From NCBI RefSeq assembly GCF_014831675.1, contig NZ_VJXY01000027.1:1-64000 (forward strand): DNA of 64,000 nucleotides, written 5' to 3'. This document shows, in pieces, positions 1 to 9,447 of this stretch. A program made the position numbers and the translations under genes. This DNA comes from Komarekiella delphini-convector SJRDD-AB1 (GTDB lineage Bacteria; Cyanobacteriota; Cyanobacteriia; Cyanobacteriales; Nostocaceae). Each line of letters begins with the position of its first letter. Position 1 is the first letter of the stretch. The notes beneath the pieces are model-generated. The model was given only the letters and a program-made list of their open reading frames with translations. It was not told where the DNA came from and made no database searches.

Positions 1-166
1 TGCGCTTTAATTCCAACATTCTCTCATTTAAAGTGGATGTTTGAATGGTTTATCCAAAACACTACTTTTGATTTTATGTCTCTCCAGATGTACGGATTTT
101 TTTCAGAAATCAAATACTAGCCCTATATGTATACTTAATACATCTGCTTTTTCAATAAATTTAGGA

Positions 167-787
167 CTATGCAAGTTTTCTATACACCTGATCCCATTTT
201 TTCATAGATGCCAAAGAAGTTAGCATAGTTTCTGTTTCTTGAGGAGTGATATCCTTCAAGTTAAGTGCCTTAAATTTTTCTTCAGTTAATATATTGATCT
301 TTAATGCAACCGTGATTACAGATTGTGTTATGTGTTTTAGGGTTTCCACAATAATGTATAGTTCATCTTTTTCATAATCTTTAAAGCTAAATTCTTTTTT
401 CAATTCCATATAAAACTTGCCTAAGCTCAAGGTCATTGCTTTAACTGCTTCTTTACCTTTTTGGTTTAGAAAAAAGTCCCAGTAATTATCCATAATTTCT
501 TTGTATAGGAAATTGTATCTAACAAAAAGCAGAATAGATAAATCACCCTGTTGTTCTTTTTCTTTTAATTTCTTATCTAACTTCATAAATTTATGAAGCT
601 GATGTAGCATTTGTCTTGCTTCCTCTTTAAGCTGATTAAGAGATATTTGCCGACTATTAGCCAACTCAAGTATCTCCGCCAGTGCTTTATCTTGCGGATT
701 AGCATCATTTAGGCATCTTTCCAGGACTTCTATCCTTTCCTGAATGCTGGCAATTGTTTCTTGTGGGAATATGAAGCTGTGTACCAT
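167..787 (-). CDS. hypothetical helical protein (206 aa)
   Basis: I do not recognise this protein. It is a soluble, lysine- and glutamate-rich, almost wholly helical sequence with no signal peptide, membrane segment or obvious catalytic motif. The first ~80 residues have heptad-like leucine spacing (IQERIEVLERC, LNQLKEEARQMLHQL), so a short coiled coil is likely. The ATG is followed by MVHSFIFPQ and the reading frame is clean. It lies 41 bases downstream of the poly(A) polymerase-family gene on the same strand, so it could be co-transcribed with it, but nothing in its sequence suggests tRNA work. The stretch at 1-166 holds no gene I can support. Confidence 0.6.
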   Translation of the reverse strand: MVHSFIFPQETIASIQERIEVLERCLNDANPQDKALAEILELANSRQISLNQLKEEARQMLHQLHKFMKLDKKLKEKEQQGDLSILLFVRYNFLYKEIMDNYWDFFLNQKGKEAVKAMTLSLGKFYMELKKEFSFKDYEKDELYIIVETLKHITQSVITVALKINILTEEKFKALNLKDITPQETETMLTSLASMKKWDQVYRKLA

Positions 788-827
788 CTTTTATCTACCT
801 GATGTGGGTTATGCGCTTTCCTTAAAA

Positions 828-2105
828 CTACTCTAGACTCTCAAGTAGCTGGCGTGCAAATGCGATCGCATCCTCCACAGTAACCACTCTCCCCTCAGCT
901 TGGGCTATGCTAATCTCTGCTAACAATTTGCCAATTGTTGGTGAAGCCGGAATATCTAATGCTATAATCAGCTCCTTCCCACTCACTAAGGGGATGGGAT
1001 GAGCAACCAGATCATCAGGGTTCAGGTAGCGGTTGATCAACGGCGCGTAAGTGTGTAGCAGCTTGTCGCCAGACATCACCTCTACCAAATTATCAAGTGC
1101 TATGGCTAGCACCGCTGTAGCAGGAAACATCATATCTGCGTCCCGGAACAAAAAATATTGTTCTCGCAAAGGCATGTTAGCTACCTTGAGTTGCGGGAAC
1201 AATCTCAAAGATGTAGTTACACCTCGAATTTCCGCACGGCTATAAGTTAATTCTTGTAGCTCAATTTCTGCTAATTCTGGATTTGAGTTTACTAAACAAG
1301 CAAGTTTGGCAATACCTAACCAAGTAGTTTTAATAGTATCGCGCACAGACTCTTGCAGTTTTGCCCCTAATTGTTGCCAGTTTTGAGCAACTAAATTAGC
1401 TGCTTTATCAACCGCTGCTAGTTTAATCAAGCTTTCACGGGTGGCATTTTTGAAGAAAGGAGCAAGTAAACCATCTTCCCATGCACTGGTTATCCAAGGA
1501 GTACCCTGAGAATTTGCTAGCAAGTAACCAATTTCTACCCTAACTCGTTCTGCGGCGACTGTGCTGATATGTGATGCCAATGAGCGAATTGTGGCTTGGG
1601 TGGCTGGCTCAATGGTAAAACCTAATTGAGCGGCTTGGCGATAAGCTCGCATTAACCGCAAAGGGTCGTCTACTAAGTTTGCGGGTGATACCATTCGCAA
1701 AGTAGCCAGTTGTAAATCGGTATAGCCTTGCAGAGGATCAATGATTTCTTGCGTGTGGGGATTATAGGCGATCGCATTTACTGTAAAATCCCTTCTATGC
1801 AAATCAGTTTCTAAACTAACTCCTTCCTGTTGGGCAAAATCAGCTGTGGCGTGAGGAAAAACCACACGAGCAATTCGGCGTTTTGGGTCGAGCAAGACAA
1901 AACCAGCTTTATAATGACGAGCGATCGCTCTTGCTACTTTTACCGCATCAGATGGTATAACAAAATCTAAGTCTAGATATTCGCGACTTCTGCCGAGAAT
2001 CGCATCCCGCACAGCACCACCTACCATGTAAGCGGGTTTTGGCAACCATTCCAGGCTAAAAGGCCAATTTTCAGGAGCTAAGGTAGAAGGGACTAAACCG
2101 TGCAT
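828..2105 (-). CDS. CCA tRNA nucleotidyltransferase / poly(A) polymerase family
   Basis: Class II nucleotidyltransferase that adds all or part of the 3' CCA to tRNA. The head domain begins near residue 25 with MVGGAVRDAILGR, followed by the metal-binding acidic pair in YLDLDFVIP, then RRDFTVNAIAYNP and the RRIARVVFPH stretch. A helical RNA-binding domain fills residues ~150-425. The frame can be read from a TTG at 2120, but ATG at 2105 (MHGLVPSTLAP) is the more ordinary start and gives 425 residues, normal for the family. Cyanobacteria may split CC-adding and A-adding between two proteins; the sequence alone does not tell me which job this one has. Confidence 0.85.
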   Translation of the reverse strand: MHGLVPSTLAPENWPFSLEWLPKPAYMVGGAVRDAILGRSREYLDLDFVIPSDAVKVARAIARHYKAGFVLLDPKRRIARVVFPHATADFAQQEGVSLETDLHRRDFTVNAIAYNPHTQEIIDPLQGYTDLQLATLRMVSPANLVDDPLRLMRAYRQAAQLGFTIEPATQATIRSLASHISTVAAERVRVEIGYLLANSQGTPWITSAWEDGLLAPFFKNATRESLIKLAAVDKAANLVAQNWQQLGAKLQESVRDTIKTTWLGIAKLACLVNSNPELAEIELQELTYSRAEIRGVTTSLRLFPQLKVANMPLREQYFLFRDADMMFPATAVLAIALDNLVEVMSGDKLLHTYAPLINRYLNPDDLVAHPIPLVSGKELIIALDIPASPTIGKLLAEISIAQAEGRVVTVEDAIAFARQLLESLE

Positions 2106-2190
2106 TGTAATAAAAATCAACCCAGCAGTTAATGAATAACAGTTTGGCTTAAGCTAGATTAACAATAAAGGCCCTGGAGTTGGTTCTATT

Positions 2191-2439
2191 ATGTGTATTT
2201 GCGTGAATTGCCACTATGTAGACCGCTGTGCAACCTACAATGCTGTAGAAACGCAGCACCAACAGCCCCATTTGACCGAAACCCCAGATTTTGATCCGAA
2301 TGAACCTTCCATCAATGTTAACATCCGTACCAAAGACGATTTCATTGAAATGGAGTGGGATGTTGTTGGTTGTCTCAGCTTTAAACGAGAAATGGGTAAG
2401 TGGTCGAAATTGCGTCCGGGTGAATTAGTACCAACGTGA
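2191..2439 (+). CDS. ycf34: Ycf34 family iron-sulfur protein
   Basis: An 82-residue protein of the Ycf34 family, found in cyanobacteria and red-algal plastids and associated with an Fe-S cluster and photosynthetic electron-transfer physiology. The N-terminus MCICVNCHYVDRC carries the closely spaced cysteines expected to bind the cluster, and a further Cys lies in VVGCLSFKR. The tail GKWSKLRPGELVPT is also typical. Length is normal for the family. It is divergent from the tRNA nucleotidyltransferase gene and followed by a 10-bp-stem hairpin before tsaB. Confidence 0.85.
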   Translation: MCICVNCHYVDRCATYNAVETQHQQPHLTETPDFDPNEPSINVNIRTKDDFIEMEWDVVGCLSFKREMGKWSKLRPGELVPT

Positions 2440-2456
2440 AAACAAAACAAGAAACA

Positions 2457-2489
2457 AGATTCCCGATTTTTTAAAGAAGTCGGGAATCT
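2457..2489 (+). terminator. hairpin repeat after ycf34
   Basis: Stem AGATTCCCGA pairs with TCGGGAATCT (2480-2489) around a 13-nt loop. It sits 17 nt after the ycf34 stop and probably ends that transcript, although no long T tract follows. The same hairpin motif (ATTCCCGACTTC and its complement) recurs at 51415-51442, so it is a dispersed repeat used at gene ends. Confidence 0.5.
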
Positions 2490-2520
2490 GAGCCTTAAAA
2501 AATAGATATCTATATTTACT

Positions 2521-3177
2521 TTGACAACTGACCTAGAACAACTCGAACCAACAAAATACGCTTTAGCACTGCACACTACTACTCCCGAATTGGGTTTAGT
2601 AATTAGTAATTTTGCAGGCGAAAACCGCTCTGATATTTGGAATTTGGGGCGAGATTTATCCAGTCATATACATCAATATTTAATTGAGTTTATCAAACCG
2701 CAAAATTGGACAGATTTGGCGTTTATCGCAGTGGCAAAAGGGCCGGGTGGCTTTACTGGAACTCGTATAGGTGTTGTCACTGCCCGAACTTTGGCACAAC
2801 AGTTAAATATTCCTGTGTTTGCTATTTCCACTTTAGCGGCGGTAGCTTGGTCAAAAGCAAGCAAAAATCAAAATGCCAAAACTTTTGCTGTGGAAATGCC
2901 AGCACAAAGAGGTAAAATTTTTGTAGCTATTTATCAAATGATGCCAGATACTTGTGGATTAATCGCCTTATTACCAGATACAGTCCTGACACCACAAGCA
3001 TGGCAGGAAACTTTAGCTAACTGGAATACCAGTTATCAGCTAATTGAAGCAAAATCTGGGTTAGCATCGACAACAACAAGTATCTTGGAATTAGCTTATC
3101 TTGATTGGCAGCAAGGAAAGCGTCCTCATTGGTCAGAGGCTTTGCCGTATTATGGACAACATCCGGTAGACCTGTGA
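2521..3177 (+). CDS. tsaB: TsaB, tRNA threonylcarbamoyladenosine (t6A) synthesis
   Basis: Non-catalytic partner of TsaD in making t6A37 on ANN-decoding tRNAs. The ASKHA fold is visible: YALALHTTTPELGLVIS near the N-terminus, then AKGPGGFTGTRIGVVTART (residues ~78-96), the most conserved block, and the protease-like FAVEMPAQRGKIFVAIY segment. The length of 218 residues is normal. The start appears to be TTG at 2521; no in-frame ATG lies upstream of the conserved core. The nearest genes also touch tRNA maturation, but they are not in one operon with it. Confidence 0.9.
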   Translation: MTTDLEQLEPTKYALALHTTTPELGLVISNFAGENRSDIWNLGRDLSSHIHQYLIEFIKPQNWTDLAFIAVAKGPGGFTGTRIGVVTARTLAQQLNIPVFAISTLAAVAWSKASKNQNAKTFAVEMPAQRGKIFVAIYQMMPDTCGLIALLPDTVLTPQAWQETLANWNTSYQLIEAKSGLASTTTSILELAYLDWQQGKRPHWSEALPYYGQHPVDL

Positions 3178-3350
3178 GCAGATAGCATAATGACATTTGA
3201 CAAAGTATTTTGAAATCATATTTATCAACTACTTTTACACAGGATTTCTATTGAATAAACCACACGCGTAAGGGCACAATATATTATGCTCCTACAATAT
3301 CTACGCATTTGAAAATAGCTGTAATGGAGAGCTTTAGGAGCTAGGAGAGA

Positions 3351-4043
3351 ATGGAAAAAACAGCAATCCCAAGAGTCAAGATTTGCTGTATCAGCAGTAC
3401 AGAAGAAGCATGGACTGCTATCCGTTACGGTGCATCTGCTCTTGGTTTAGTTTCTTATATGCCAAGTGGCCCTGGCGTGATTTCTGAGGAGCTAATTACG
3501 AAAATTGCTGCTTGTGTACCACCCCCTATCGCCACTTTTTTACTTACTTCCAGCCAAGATGCTCAGGAGATTATTCAGCAGGTTAGAAACTGCCGGACAA
3601 ATACTGTACAAATCTGCGACTATTTAAAATCAGGAAGCTACCAAGACATCCGAGCAGCCTTACCTGGAATTTCCATTGTCCAAGTAATTCACGTGACTAC
3701 AGAAGAATCTCTGAAAGAGGCAATCAGCGTAGCACCCCACGTAGATGCTATTCTATTGGACTCTGGCAATCAATCACTGCTGGTGAAAGAGTTGGGAGGC
3801 ACAGGACGCTTACACGACTGGAACTTGAGCGCCAAAATTCGCCAACAGGTAGATGTGCCAATTTTTTTAGCTGGAGGTTTGAAACCTGAAAATGTCGCTA
3901 TTGCAGTTAAACAAGTCGCTCCTTTTGGACTTGATTTGTGTAGTGCGGTTCGCAGTAATGGCAAATTAGATGAGTATAAGCTCAAACTATTTTTCCAACA
4001 ATTGAAATATTGCACAGAAGAGGTTTCATTGGAATTTAATTAA
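3351..4043 (+). CDS. phosphoribosylanthranilate isomerase (TrpF-like)
   Basis: A (beta/alpha)8 barrel of the TrpF family, which isomerises phosphoribosylanthranilate in tryptophan synthesis. The general-base cysteine is in VKICC (residues 9-13) and the acid Asp in VDAILLDS. A GGTGRLHDW block and FLAGGLKPENV near residue 180 supply the phosphate-binding part. It is divergent: the usual KICG is KICC and the final GLDVSSGVE-type motif reads GLDLCSAVR, so it may be a second TrpF-like enzyme rather than the housekeeping copy. GGAG lies a few bases before the ATG. No other trp genes are nearby. Confidence 0.75.
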   Translation: MEKTAIPRVKICCISSTEEAWTAIRYGASALGLVSYMPSGPGVISEELITKIAACVPPPIATFLLTSSQDAQEIIQQVRNCRTNTVQICDYLKSGSYQDIRAALPGISIVQVIHVTTEESLKEAISVAPHVDAILLDSGNQSLLVKELGGTGRLHDWNLSAKIRQQVDVPIFLAGGLKPENVAIAVKQVAPFGLDLCSAVRSNGKLDEYKLKLFFQQLKYCTEEVSLEFN

Positions 4044-4161
4044 AAAAACATAAATTTATAAGTGTAAATTGGTAACTAACACTCCTTAATTAATCACTTA
4101 TCTGAATGCAGTGCGATTTAGAGGGTATTGTTTTTTTATTCAAATAATAAGGATGCTATAG

Positions 4162-4977
4162 ATGGTTGCACAAACTCAAGAACTTGAAGCCCAGCACTGG
4201 GTAAAAACTCGTTCTTCCCTCGACCCCTCCCAATCCACTTTTCTGACCTGGAAAGGTAAAATTTACGCATTTATTCCCGGCGAGAAGAGACAACTCCTGT
4301 TTAAAATACTGGGGTTAAGCGTTAGCAGGTGTATTCCTACACAAGAAGGTAGCTGGGATTTTACCTCTAGGGAACTGACTTATTACCTAAACCCAGAAAC
4401 AGATGAGATTTTGCCCAAATGGGAGAATCCTTGGACAGGTGAGACAGTATCGGTACTCCATGTTGCTAATAATCCTGTGCAAGGTAAATTTCAGGGCAAG
4501 TTTCCAGCGCAAGTAGAAGGAGACAACACAACCTTTGTGTTTGATTTATTTCCTACTTACCCAAATCCTCTGGCAGACGATCGCAAATTTGCCGAATACA
4601 CTCCATATCCAATTTATCAGGCAGCGGAATTGTTTAAACTGACCGTGCCAACCGCAGATTTATTTAACTCAGCACTCCCCTCCGTTTCTCAACTTCAGTT
4701 GAGTTGGGATAGAATTGGTCAATGGCTTCCTTGGATGAAAATGGGCGATCGCCCTGGTAATCTCATCTATAGTGCTTTTGGAAGTAAAGTCAGCGGTTTA
4801 ACTGAATTACCCCAACTGCTGCAAGACGAAATTAATAACCGCATTCCTTTGTATAAGCAAGCCCCAAAAGCCTTTGTAGAAGGGGAAGATATGACATCCT
4901 GGTTGTACTTTCAAAAGCACTTTCAGGCTTATTTGGCTGGCGAAACCTTCCCGCTTCCACAACCAGAGGAGGAGTAA
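4162..4977 (+). CDS. DUF1838 family protein
   Basis: A 271-residue soluble protein resembling the DUF1838 family, whose biochemical function is not known to me. It is rich in Trp, Pro and Tyr with features such as SWDFTSRELTYYLNPETDE and GDRPGNLIYSAFGSK. There is no signal peptide or membrane segment. It starts MVAQTQELEAQHW after an AAGGATGC sequence that could serve as a weak ribosome site. It stands alone between the TrpF-like gene and the CRISPR leader region and shows no sign of transfer. Confidence 0.65.
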   Translation: MVAQTQELEAQHWVKTRSSLDPSQSTFLTWKGKIYAFIPGEKRQLLFKILGLSVSRCIPTQEGSWDFTSRELTYYLNPETDEILPKWENPWTGETVSVLHVANNPVQGKFQGKFPAQVEGDNTTFVFDLFPTYPNPLADDRKFAEYTPYPIYQAAELFKLTVPTADLFNSALPSVSQLQLSWDRIGQWLPWMKMGDRPGNLIYSAFGSKVSGLTELPQLLQDEINNRIPLYKQAPKAFVEGEDMTSWLYFQKHFQAYLAGETFPLPQPEEE

Positions 4978-5036
4978 TTTAGCTTCAAATCAACATTTAA
5001 CTTTTGACTGGAGAGATATGGTAATCTCTCCAAGCT

Positions 5037-5075
5037 GCGATCGCTTATACTTCAGTCAAGGTAGTAAGCGATCGC
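5037..5075 (+). repeat. HIP1-containing hairpin after DUF1838 gene
   Basis: Two HIP1 octamers form an 11-bp perfect inverted repeat: GCGATCGCTTA (5037-5047) and TAAGCGATCGC (5065-5075). It lies 60 nt downstream of the DUF1838 stop and may act as a transcription end. Confidence 0.5.
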
Positions 5076-5118
5076 TATAATGTTTGCGATCATTGAATAA
5101 GACCAGTTTTTGTATCCA

Positions 5119-5223
5119 GTGCGCGGATGGGTAGGTGTTGGTAAAAAGATGATTGAAAAAACGGCTGAATCTCTCTGTATGCAAGAATTTGAAGACAGTA
5201 GCATCTTTAAATCATCCGCGCAC
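5119..5223. repeat. 11-bp inverted repeat bracketing ~83 bp ahead of the CRISPR leader
   Basis: GTGCGCGGATG (5119-5129) is repeated inverted as CATCCGCGCAC (5213-5223). CCAGTG just outside the left arm is mirrored by CACTGG about 8 nt beyond the right arm. The enclosed DNA has no convincing gene. The core GTGCGCGGAT occurs once more near 16390. It could be a small non-autonomous element or a structured RNA. Confidence 0.4.
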
Positions 5224-5239
5224 CTTATCAGCACTGGCT

Positions 5240-5346
5240 TTTAGCCATTTGCATCTAGCCAAATTACAACTGCTTATGTTATGATTTCTCTATTCGCGCA
5301 ACAGAACCTTGAAAACCAAATAACACAAGGCTTTCAGCCTCCAGCG
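5240..5346 (+). promoter_or_regulatory. probable CRISPR leader
   Basis: An AT-rich, gene-free stretch lies directly upstream of the first repeat. The repeat orientation (each unit ends GATTGAAAC, the usual crRNA 5' handle side) puts the leader on this side. I identified no promoter motif with certainty. Confidence 0.45.
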
Positions 5347-8082
5347 ATTCCAATTACTTAAAATCCCTATTAGGGATTGAAACAAGTGCATATTTAAGCT
5401 GAATAAAAGATTTACCGGATTCCAATTACTTAAAATCCCTATTAGGGATTGAAACCTTTTTACTTCAGCTTGGTATGAGGCTCAAGATTATAATTCCAAT
5501 TACTTAAAATCCCTATTAGGGATTGAAACTGATATTGAGAAGCAATTTCAGAAGAAGTCAGATTCCAATTACTTAAAATCCCTATTAGGGATTGAAACTT
5601 ACACCAGACAAATCGCCATTACCTTGGACGTCTTATTCCAATTACTTAAAATCCCTATTAGGGATTGAAACGTTTGATACCATTCGCCATAATTATCAAC
5701 TCTTTCATTCCAATTACTTAAAATCCCTATTAGGGATTGAAACCAAAGCTGTCCGCCTGAAACTATGAGTACTACAGCCAATTCCAATTACTTAAAATCC
5801 CTATTAGGGATTGAAACTTCATTAACCCAGAAATCAGCTTCCTGAATCCCAGGAATTCCAATTACTTAAAATCCCTATTAGGGATTGAAACTTCTGATTA
5901 TTGTACCAACTCCGTTGGCTCAGAAAATTCAATTCCAATTACTTAAAATCCCTATTAGGGATTGAAACAGCTCTTGAATTGCTAAGTAGCAGTAAGTTAC
6001 AGCGCAAATTCCAATTACTTAAAATCCCTATTAGGGATTGAAACACATTTTCCATCGCTGGCTTTAAAGGTTCAGGTATATTCCAATTACTTAAAATCCC
6101 TATTAGGGATTGAAACCTAGTCATGCCCAGATTGCTAGACACGTCAGTAAAATTCCAATTACTTAAAATCCCTATTAGGGATTGAAACAGTTAAGGGAAA
6201 ATAAAAGAGCCAAACTAGTTAAATTCCAATTACTTAAAATCCCTATTAGGGATTGAAACAATACGTGTTGAAACTATACTATTAACGCCAAAGCATTCCA
6301 ATTACTTAAAATCCCTATTAGGGATTGAAACAAAAAGCAACTATCGAAACAACAGAAACAAAGAAAATTATTCCAATTACTTAAAATCCCTATTAGGGAT
6401 TGAAACGCGCTGACGATTGCTGCGAGGCGATCGCCCAGGATTCCAATTACTTAAAATCCCTATTAGGGATTGAAACACACCAGCCGCAATTGTTCCTAAA
6501 GAAGTAACCAATTCCAATTACTTAAAATCCCTATTAGGGATTGAAACATTTACAAAGTTAGAAGCTAATATATAAGTAATCATTCCAATTACTTAAAATC
6601 CCTATTAGGGATTGAAACTTTGCATTCATTTTCAATTTGGCTTTCAAAATAGACTGTTATTCCAATTACTTAAAATCCCTATTAGGGATTGAAACGCCAT
6701 CTGGTCAGGTTTTAGGAACAACATTTAATGGATTCCAATTACTTAAAATCCCTATTAGGGATTGAAACCAGGGGTGGAAGGAAGAAGGGATATTAATAAA
6801 GTGGATTCCAATTACTTAAAATCCCTATTAGGGATTGAAACTTTACTGACAAACAATCTGCTATCGCTAATGTGAAGATTCCAATTACTTAAAATCCCTA
6901 TTAGGGATTGAAACTAAAATGGGTTTGCTCAAAAAGGTAGTGTGAGAAAATTCCAATTACTTAAAATCCCTATTAGGGATTGAAACTACCAAACGATACA
7001 CTTATAGAAATTATATATCCTGGAGGATTCAAATTACTTAAAATCCCTATTAGGGATTGAAACAAACGTGCTGTAGTTAGTACTGTAAATGGAATAGGAT
7101 TCCAATTACTTAAAATCCCTATTAGGGATTGAAACAAATTTTCAATTTCTGCATAATCTTCAGGAGATGTTAATTCCAATTACTTAAAATCCCTATTAGG
7201 GATTGAAACTTCTTACTTCATATATAATACTCATTTTATGAAAGTATTCCAATTACTTAAAATCCCTATTAGGGATTGAAACATTACAAAAGAAGTAATT
7301 CCATTGCACTATGGTAATATTCCAATTACTTAAAATCCCTATTAGGGATTGAAACTTATGGGTTATGAGTATACCATTATCGGTAATCCGTTATTCCAAT
7401 TACTTAAAATCCCTATTAGGGATTGAAACATCTTTAACATAGACATCCGTATATGATGTTATTCTTATTCCAATTACTTAAAATCCCTATTAGGGATTGA
7501 AACGATGATATTTGTGATCATTATCAAATACCTAAATTATTCCAATTACTTAAAATCCCTATTAGGGATTGAAACACCGGAAACTCTGAAACAACCCCCT
7601 TAGATTTAGAATTCCAATTACTTAAAATCCCTATTAGGGATTGAAACTAAGGATAATCCAGATAACTTAGAGCAAGTTACTAAGATTCCAATTACTTAAA
7701 ATCCCTATTAGGGATTGAAACCCATTAACTACAAGTTGAGGTAAAGTCACTGGGAATTCCAATTACTTAAAATCCCTATTAGGGATTGAAACACAGGCTT
7801 TTTGGACAACGGGCGACAAATGGCGGTGTATGATTCCAATTACTTAAAATCCCTATTAGGGATTGAAACAAACCTAACTACGCTTCGCACCCTGCACATG
7901 ATTATTCCAATTACTTAAAATCCCTATTAGGGATTGAAACTTCATTTTGAGCGATCGCCAACGTATTCGGCGCAATTCCAATTACTTAAAATCCCTATTA
8001 GGGATTGAAACCTCCAACATATATTGTTTCTATCTGTTTATGGTCATTCCAATTACTTAAAATCCCTATTAGGGATTGAAAC
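5347..8082 (+). CRISPR. CRISPR array, 38 repeats of 37 bp, 37 spacers
   Basis: The repeat is 37 bp, begins ATTCCAATTACTT, contains the 8-bp palindrome AATCCCTA/TAGGGATT and ends GATTGAAAC. I located 38 copies, the first at 5347-5383 and the last at 8046-8082, with a mean period of about 73 bp and spacers of roughly 33-40 bp. All copies I read are intact; only the copy at 7027-7063 differs, with A for C at its fifth base. The last repeat is not degenerate. The ATTGAAAC handle is common to cyanobacterial type I-D/I-B and type III arrays, so I do not assign a subtype. No cas1, cas2 or effector gene is found within the window on either side, so the array must be served in trans. Confidence 0.97.
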
Positions 8083-8673
8083 TGATCCGTTTTCACCCAG
8101 CCTCTAAAAGTATTACAAGCACACTCTACGAATTCTTCTCTTCTAGACGCTTCGCGTTGGCGTTCTTGGCGTCTTAGCGGTTCGATACATTAAGCTTTTT
8201 AGCAGTTTTTGCGTAAGTTCTGTTTGCATCTTTGCGACGCCAATTGATTCAACGAGGAGAACCCCAATGGCTCACCTACCCTGCGGGAAGCTGCTCCGCG
8301 TCTATGCGTGCGACTAAATTCATACTCTTAATAAGCAACGCCTAGCATCAACATAGTCGAATTATATCTATCGAGACTTGACAGCGTGCGTGTAAAGCTT
8401 TCCAATAGGGTTTATCGAAGCCGTGTAGTGCTTAATTCTATATTTACGTACAAAATAAATGTGATACAAAGCTTACATAGTAAGCTTTGCAGGCAATATA
8501 TTTAACTATATATTACGTATAAAAGAGATGCGATCGCACGCATCTACGGCATAAGTTTATAGCTTCAACTGAATCATAGGGTGGGAAAATAAGGGTGAGC
8601 AATGCTCATCCCCTAAATTGCTGGGTTATTTGCCTAAGACAGATAAACAGAAAATTTTATCAGTCAATATTTT
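8083..8673. other. gene-free stretch after the CRISPR array
   Basis: No gene is supported here. The stretch holds a degenerate copy of the CTTGGCGTCTTGGCGG repeat family (8134-8184), a perfect 10-bp hairpin CAAAGCTTAC/GTAAGCTTTG at 8467-8489 with a 3-nt loop, and a HIP1 site near 8530. A 16-codon open frame at about 8267 with GGAG upstream is too short to call. Confidence 0.5.
8134..8184. repeat. degenerate copy of the repeat that bounds the GxxExxY element
   Basis: TCTTCTCTT followed by TTGGCGTTCTTGGCGTC and TTAGCGGTTCG matches, with an interruption, the right terminal repeat found at 63570-63606. It is a solitary end without an associated gene. Confidence 0.55.
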
Positions 8674-9273
8674 ATGACTTCGACCGTTCCCGTTAAAACT
8701 CGGAAGTTACCAATCCAAGCGATAGGAGCCAAGATTTTCCACTCGTGTAACATCGTTAGCCTGTCGCTCATGATGACAAGTGGGCTACAAATTTACAACG
8801 CCAACCCTGTTTTTGGTGGACGCGCAGGTTTACACATTCCTCCCATATTTACATTAGGAGGTTGGCTTGCGGGAGGTAGACACTGGCATTTTGCAGCAAT
8901 GTGGTTATTCTCGCTCAATCTCTTATGGTATGGAATTTATGTTTTAATTACCCGACGTTGGCGACATCGATTTGTGGGAGTCAATGACCTCAAAGCATTG
9001 CAAAAAACTCAAAATCCTCAGCGTTTAGTTTACGCGTGGCATCGCATTGTTTATACAGCCATTATTCCTATCTTACTACTGGCGTTATTTACAGGAATAG
9101 GAATGTATAAACCTGCTCAATTTCCTTGGATTGTGGGTATGTTTGGCAGTTGGCAAGCACTGCGTATTGTTCACTTTGCCTCAGTACCATTGTTTATCCT
9201 CTTTACAGTAATTCACTCTCTATTAGGACGTAAAGCCGGAGGTTCCCAACTTACAGAATCAATGTTTTGGTGA
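8674..9273 (+). CDS. cytochrome b/b6 domain membrane protein
   Basis: A 199-residue, four-helix integral membrane protein of the di-haem cytochrome b (thiosulfate-reductase/formate-dehydrogenase gamma-like) superfamily. Candidate haem-ligand histidines are in KIFHSCNIV (first helix), GGRHWHFAAMW (second), YAWHRIVYTA (third) and RIVHFASVP and TVIHSLLG (fourth). Such proteins pass electrons between the quinone pool and a soluble or periplasmic oxidoreductase, often a molybdopterin enzyme. Here the next gene is pyrFE, so the usual partner is absent. The ATG at 8674 follows TTT with no strong ribosome site. Confidence 0.75.
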   Translation: MTSTVPVKTRKLPIQAIGAKIFHSCNIVSLSLMMTSGLQIYNANPVFGGRAGLHIPPIFTLGGWLAGGRHWHFAAMWLFSLNLLWYGIYVLITRRWRHRFVGVNDLKALQKTQNPQRLVYAWHRIVYTAIIPILLLALFTGIGMYKPAQFPWIVGMFGSWQALRIVHFASVPLFILFTVIHSLLGRKAGGSQLTESMFW

Positions 9274-9318
9274 ACTTTTTAGATCACGCTCTTATATCCC
9301 TCTCTGCGACTCTGTCTT

Positions 9319-9360
9319 GAAAAGTTTCCTACGGCGGGAAACCCGCCTACAGAACTTTTC
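9319..9360. repeat. double-stem palindromic repeat
   Basis: Outer stem GAAAAGTTTC/GAACTTTTC (9319-9328 with 9352-9360) and inner stem GGCGGG/CCCGCC. Fragments of the same repeat appear around 33870 and 34290. It lies between the cytochrome b gene and pyrFE and may terminate the former. Confidence 0.5.
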
Positions 9361-9447
9361 GCTGCGCCTCTGCGTGAAAAACATGTAGTTAATTTACCTA
9401 AAAAGCGCTGTAATCATCTAAGCATTTCCCTTTTATAAACTACAAAA

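Noticed and set aside
2235-2576. 113-codon minus-strand frame across ycf34 and the start of tsaB
   Set aside because: It is antisense to two recognised genes and has a shadow-like Ser/Arg-rich composition.
5599-7179. Open frames on the minus strand through the CRISPR array, with repeated FQSLIGILSNWN peptides
   Set aside because: They are translations of the CRISPR repeat; spacers between them are unrelated and the frames are random.
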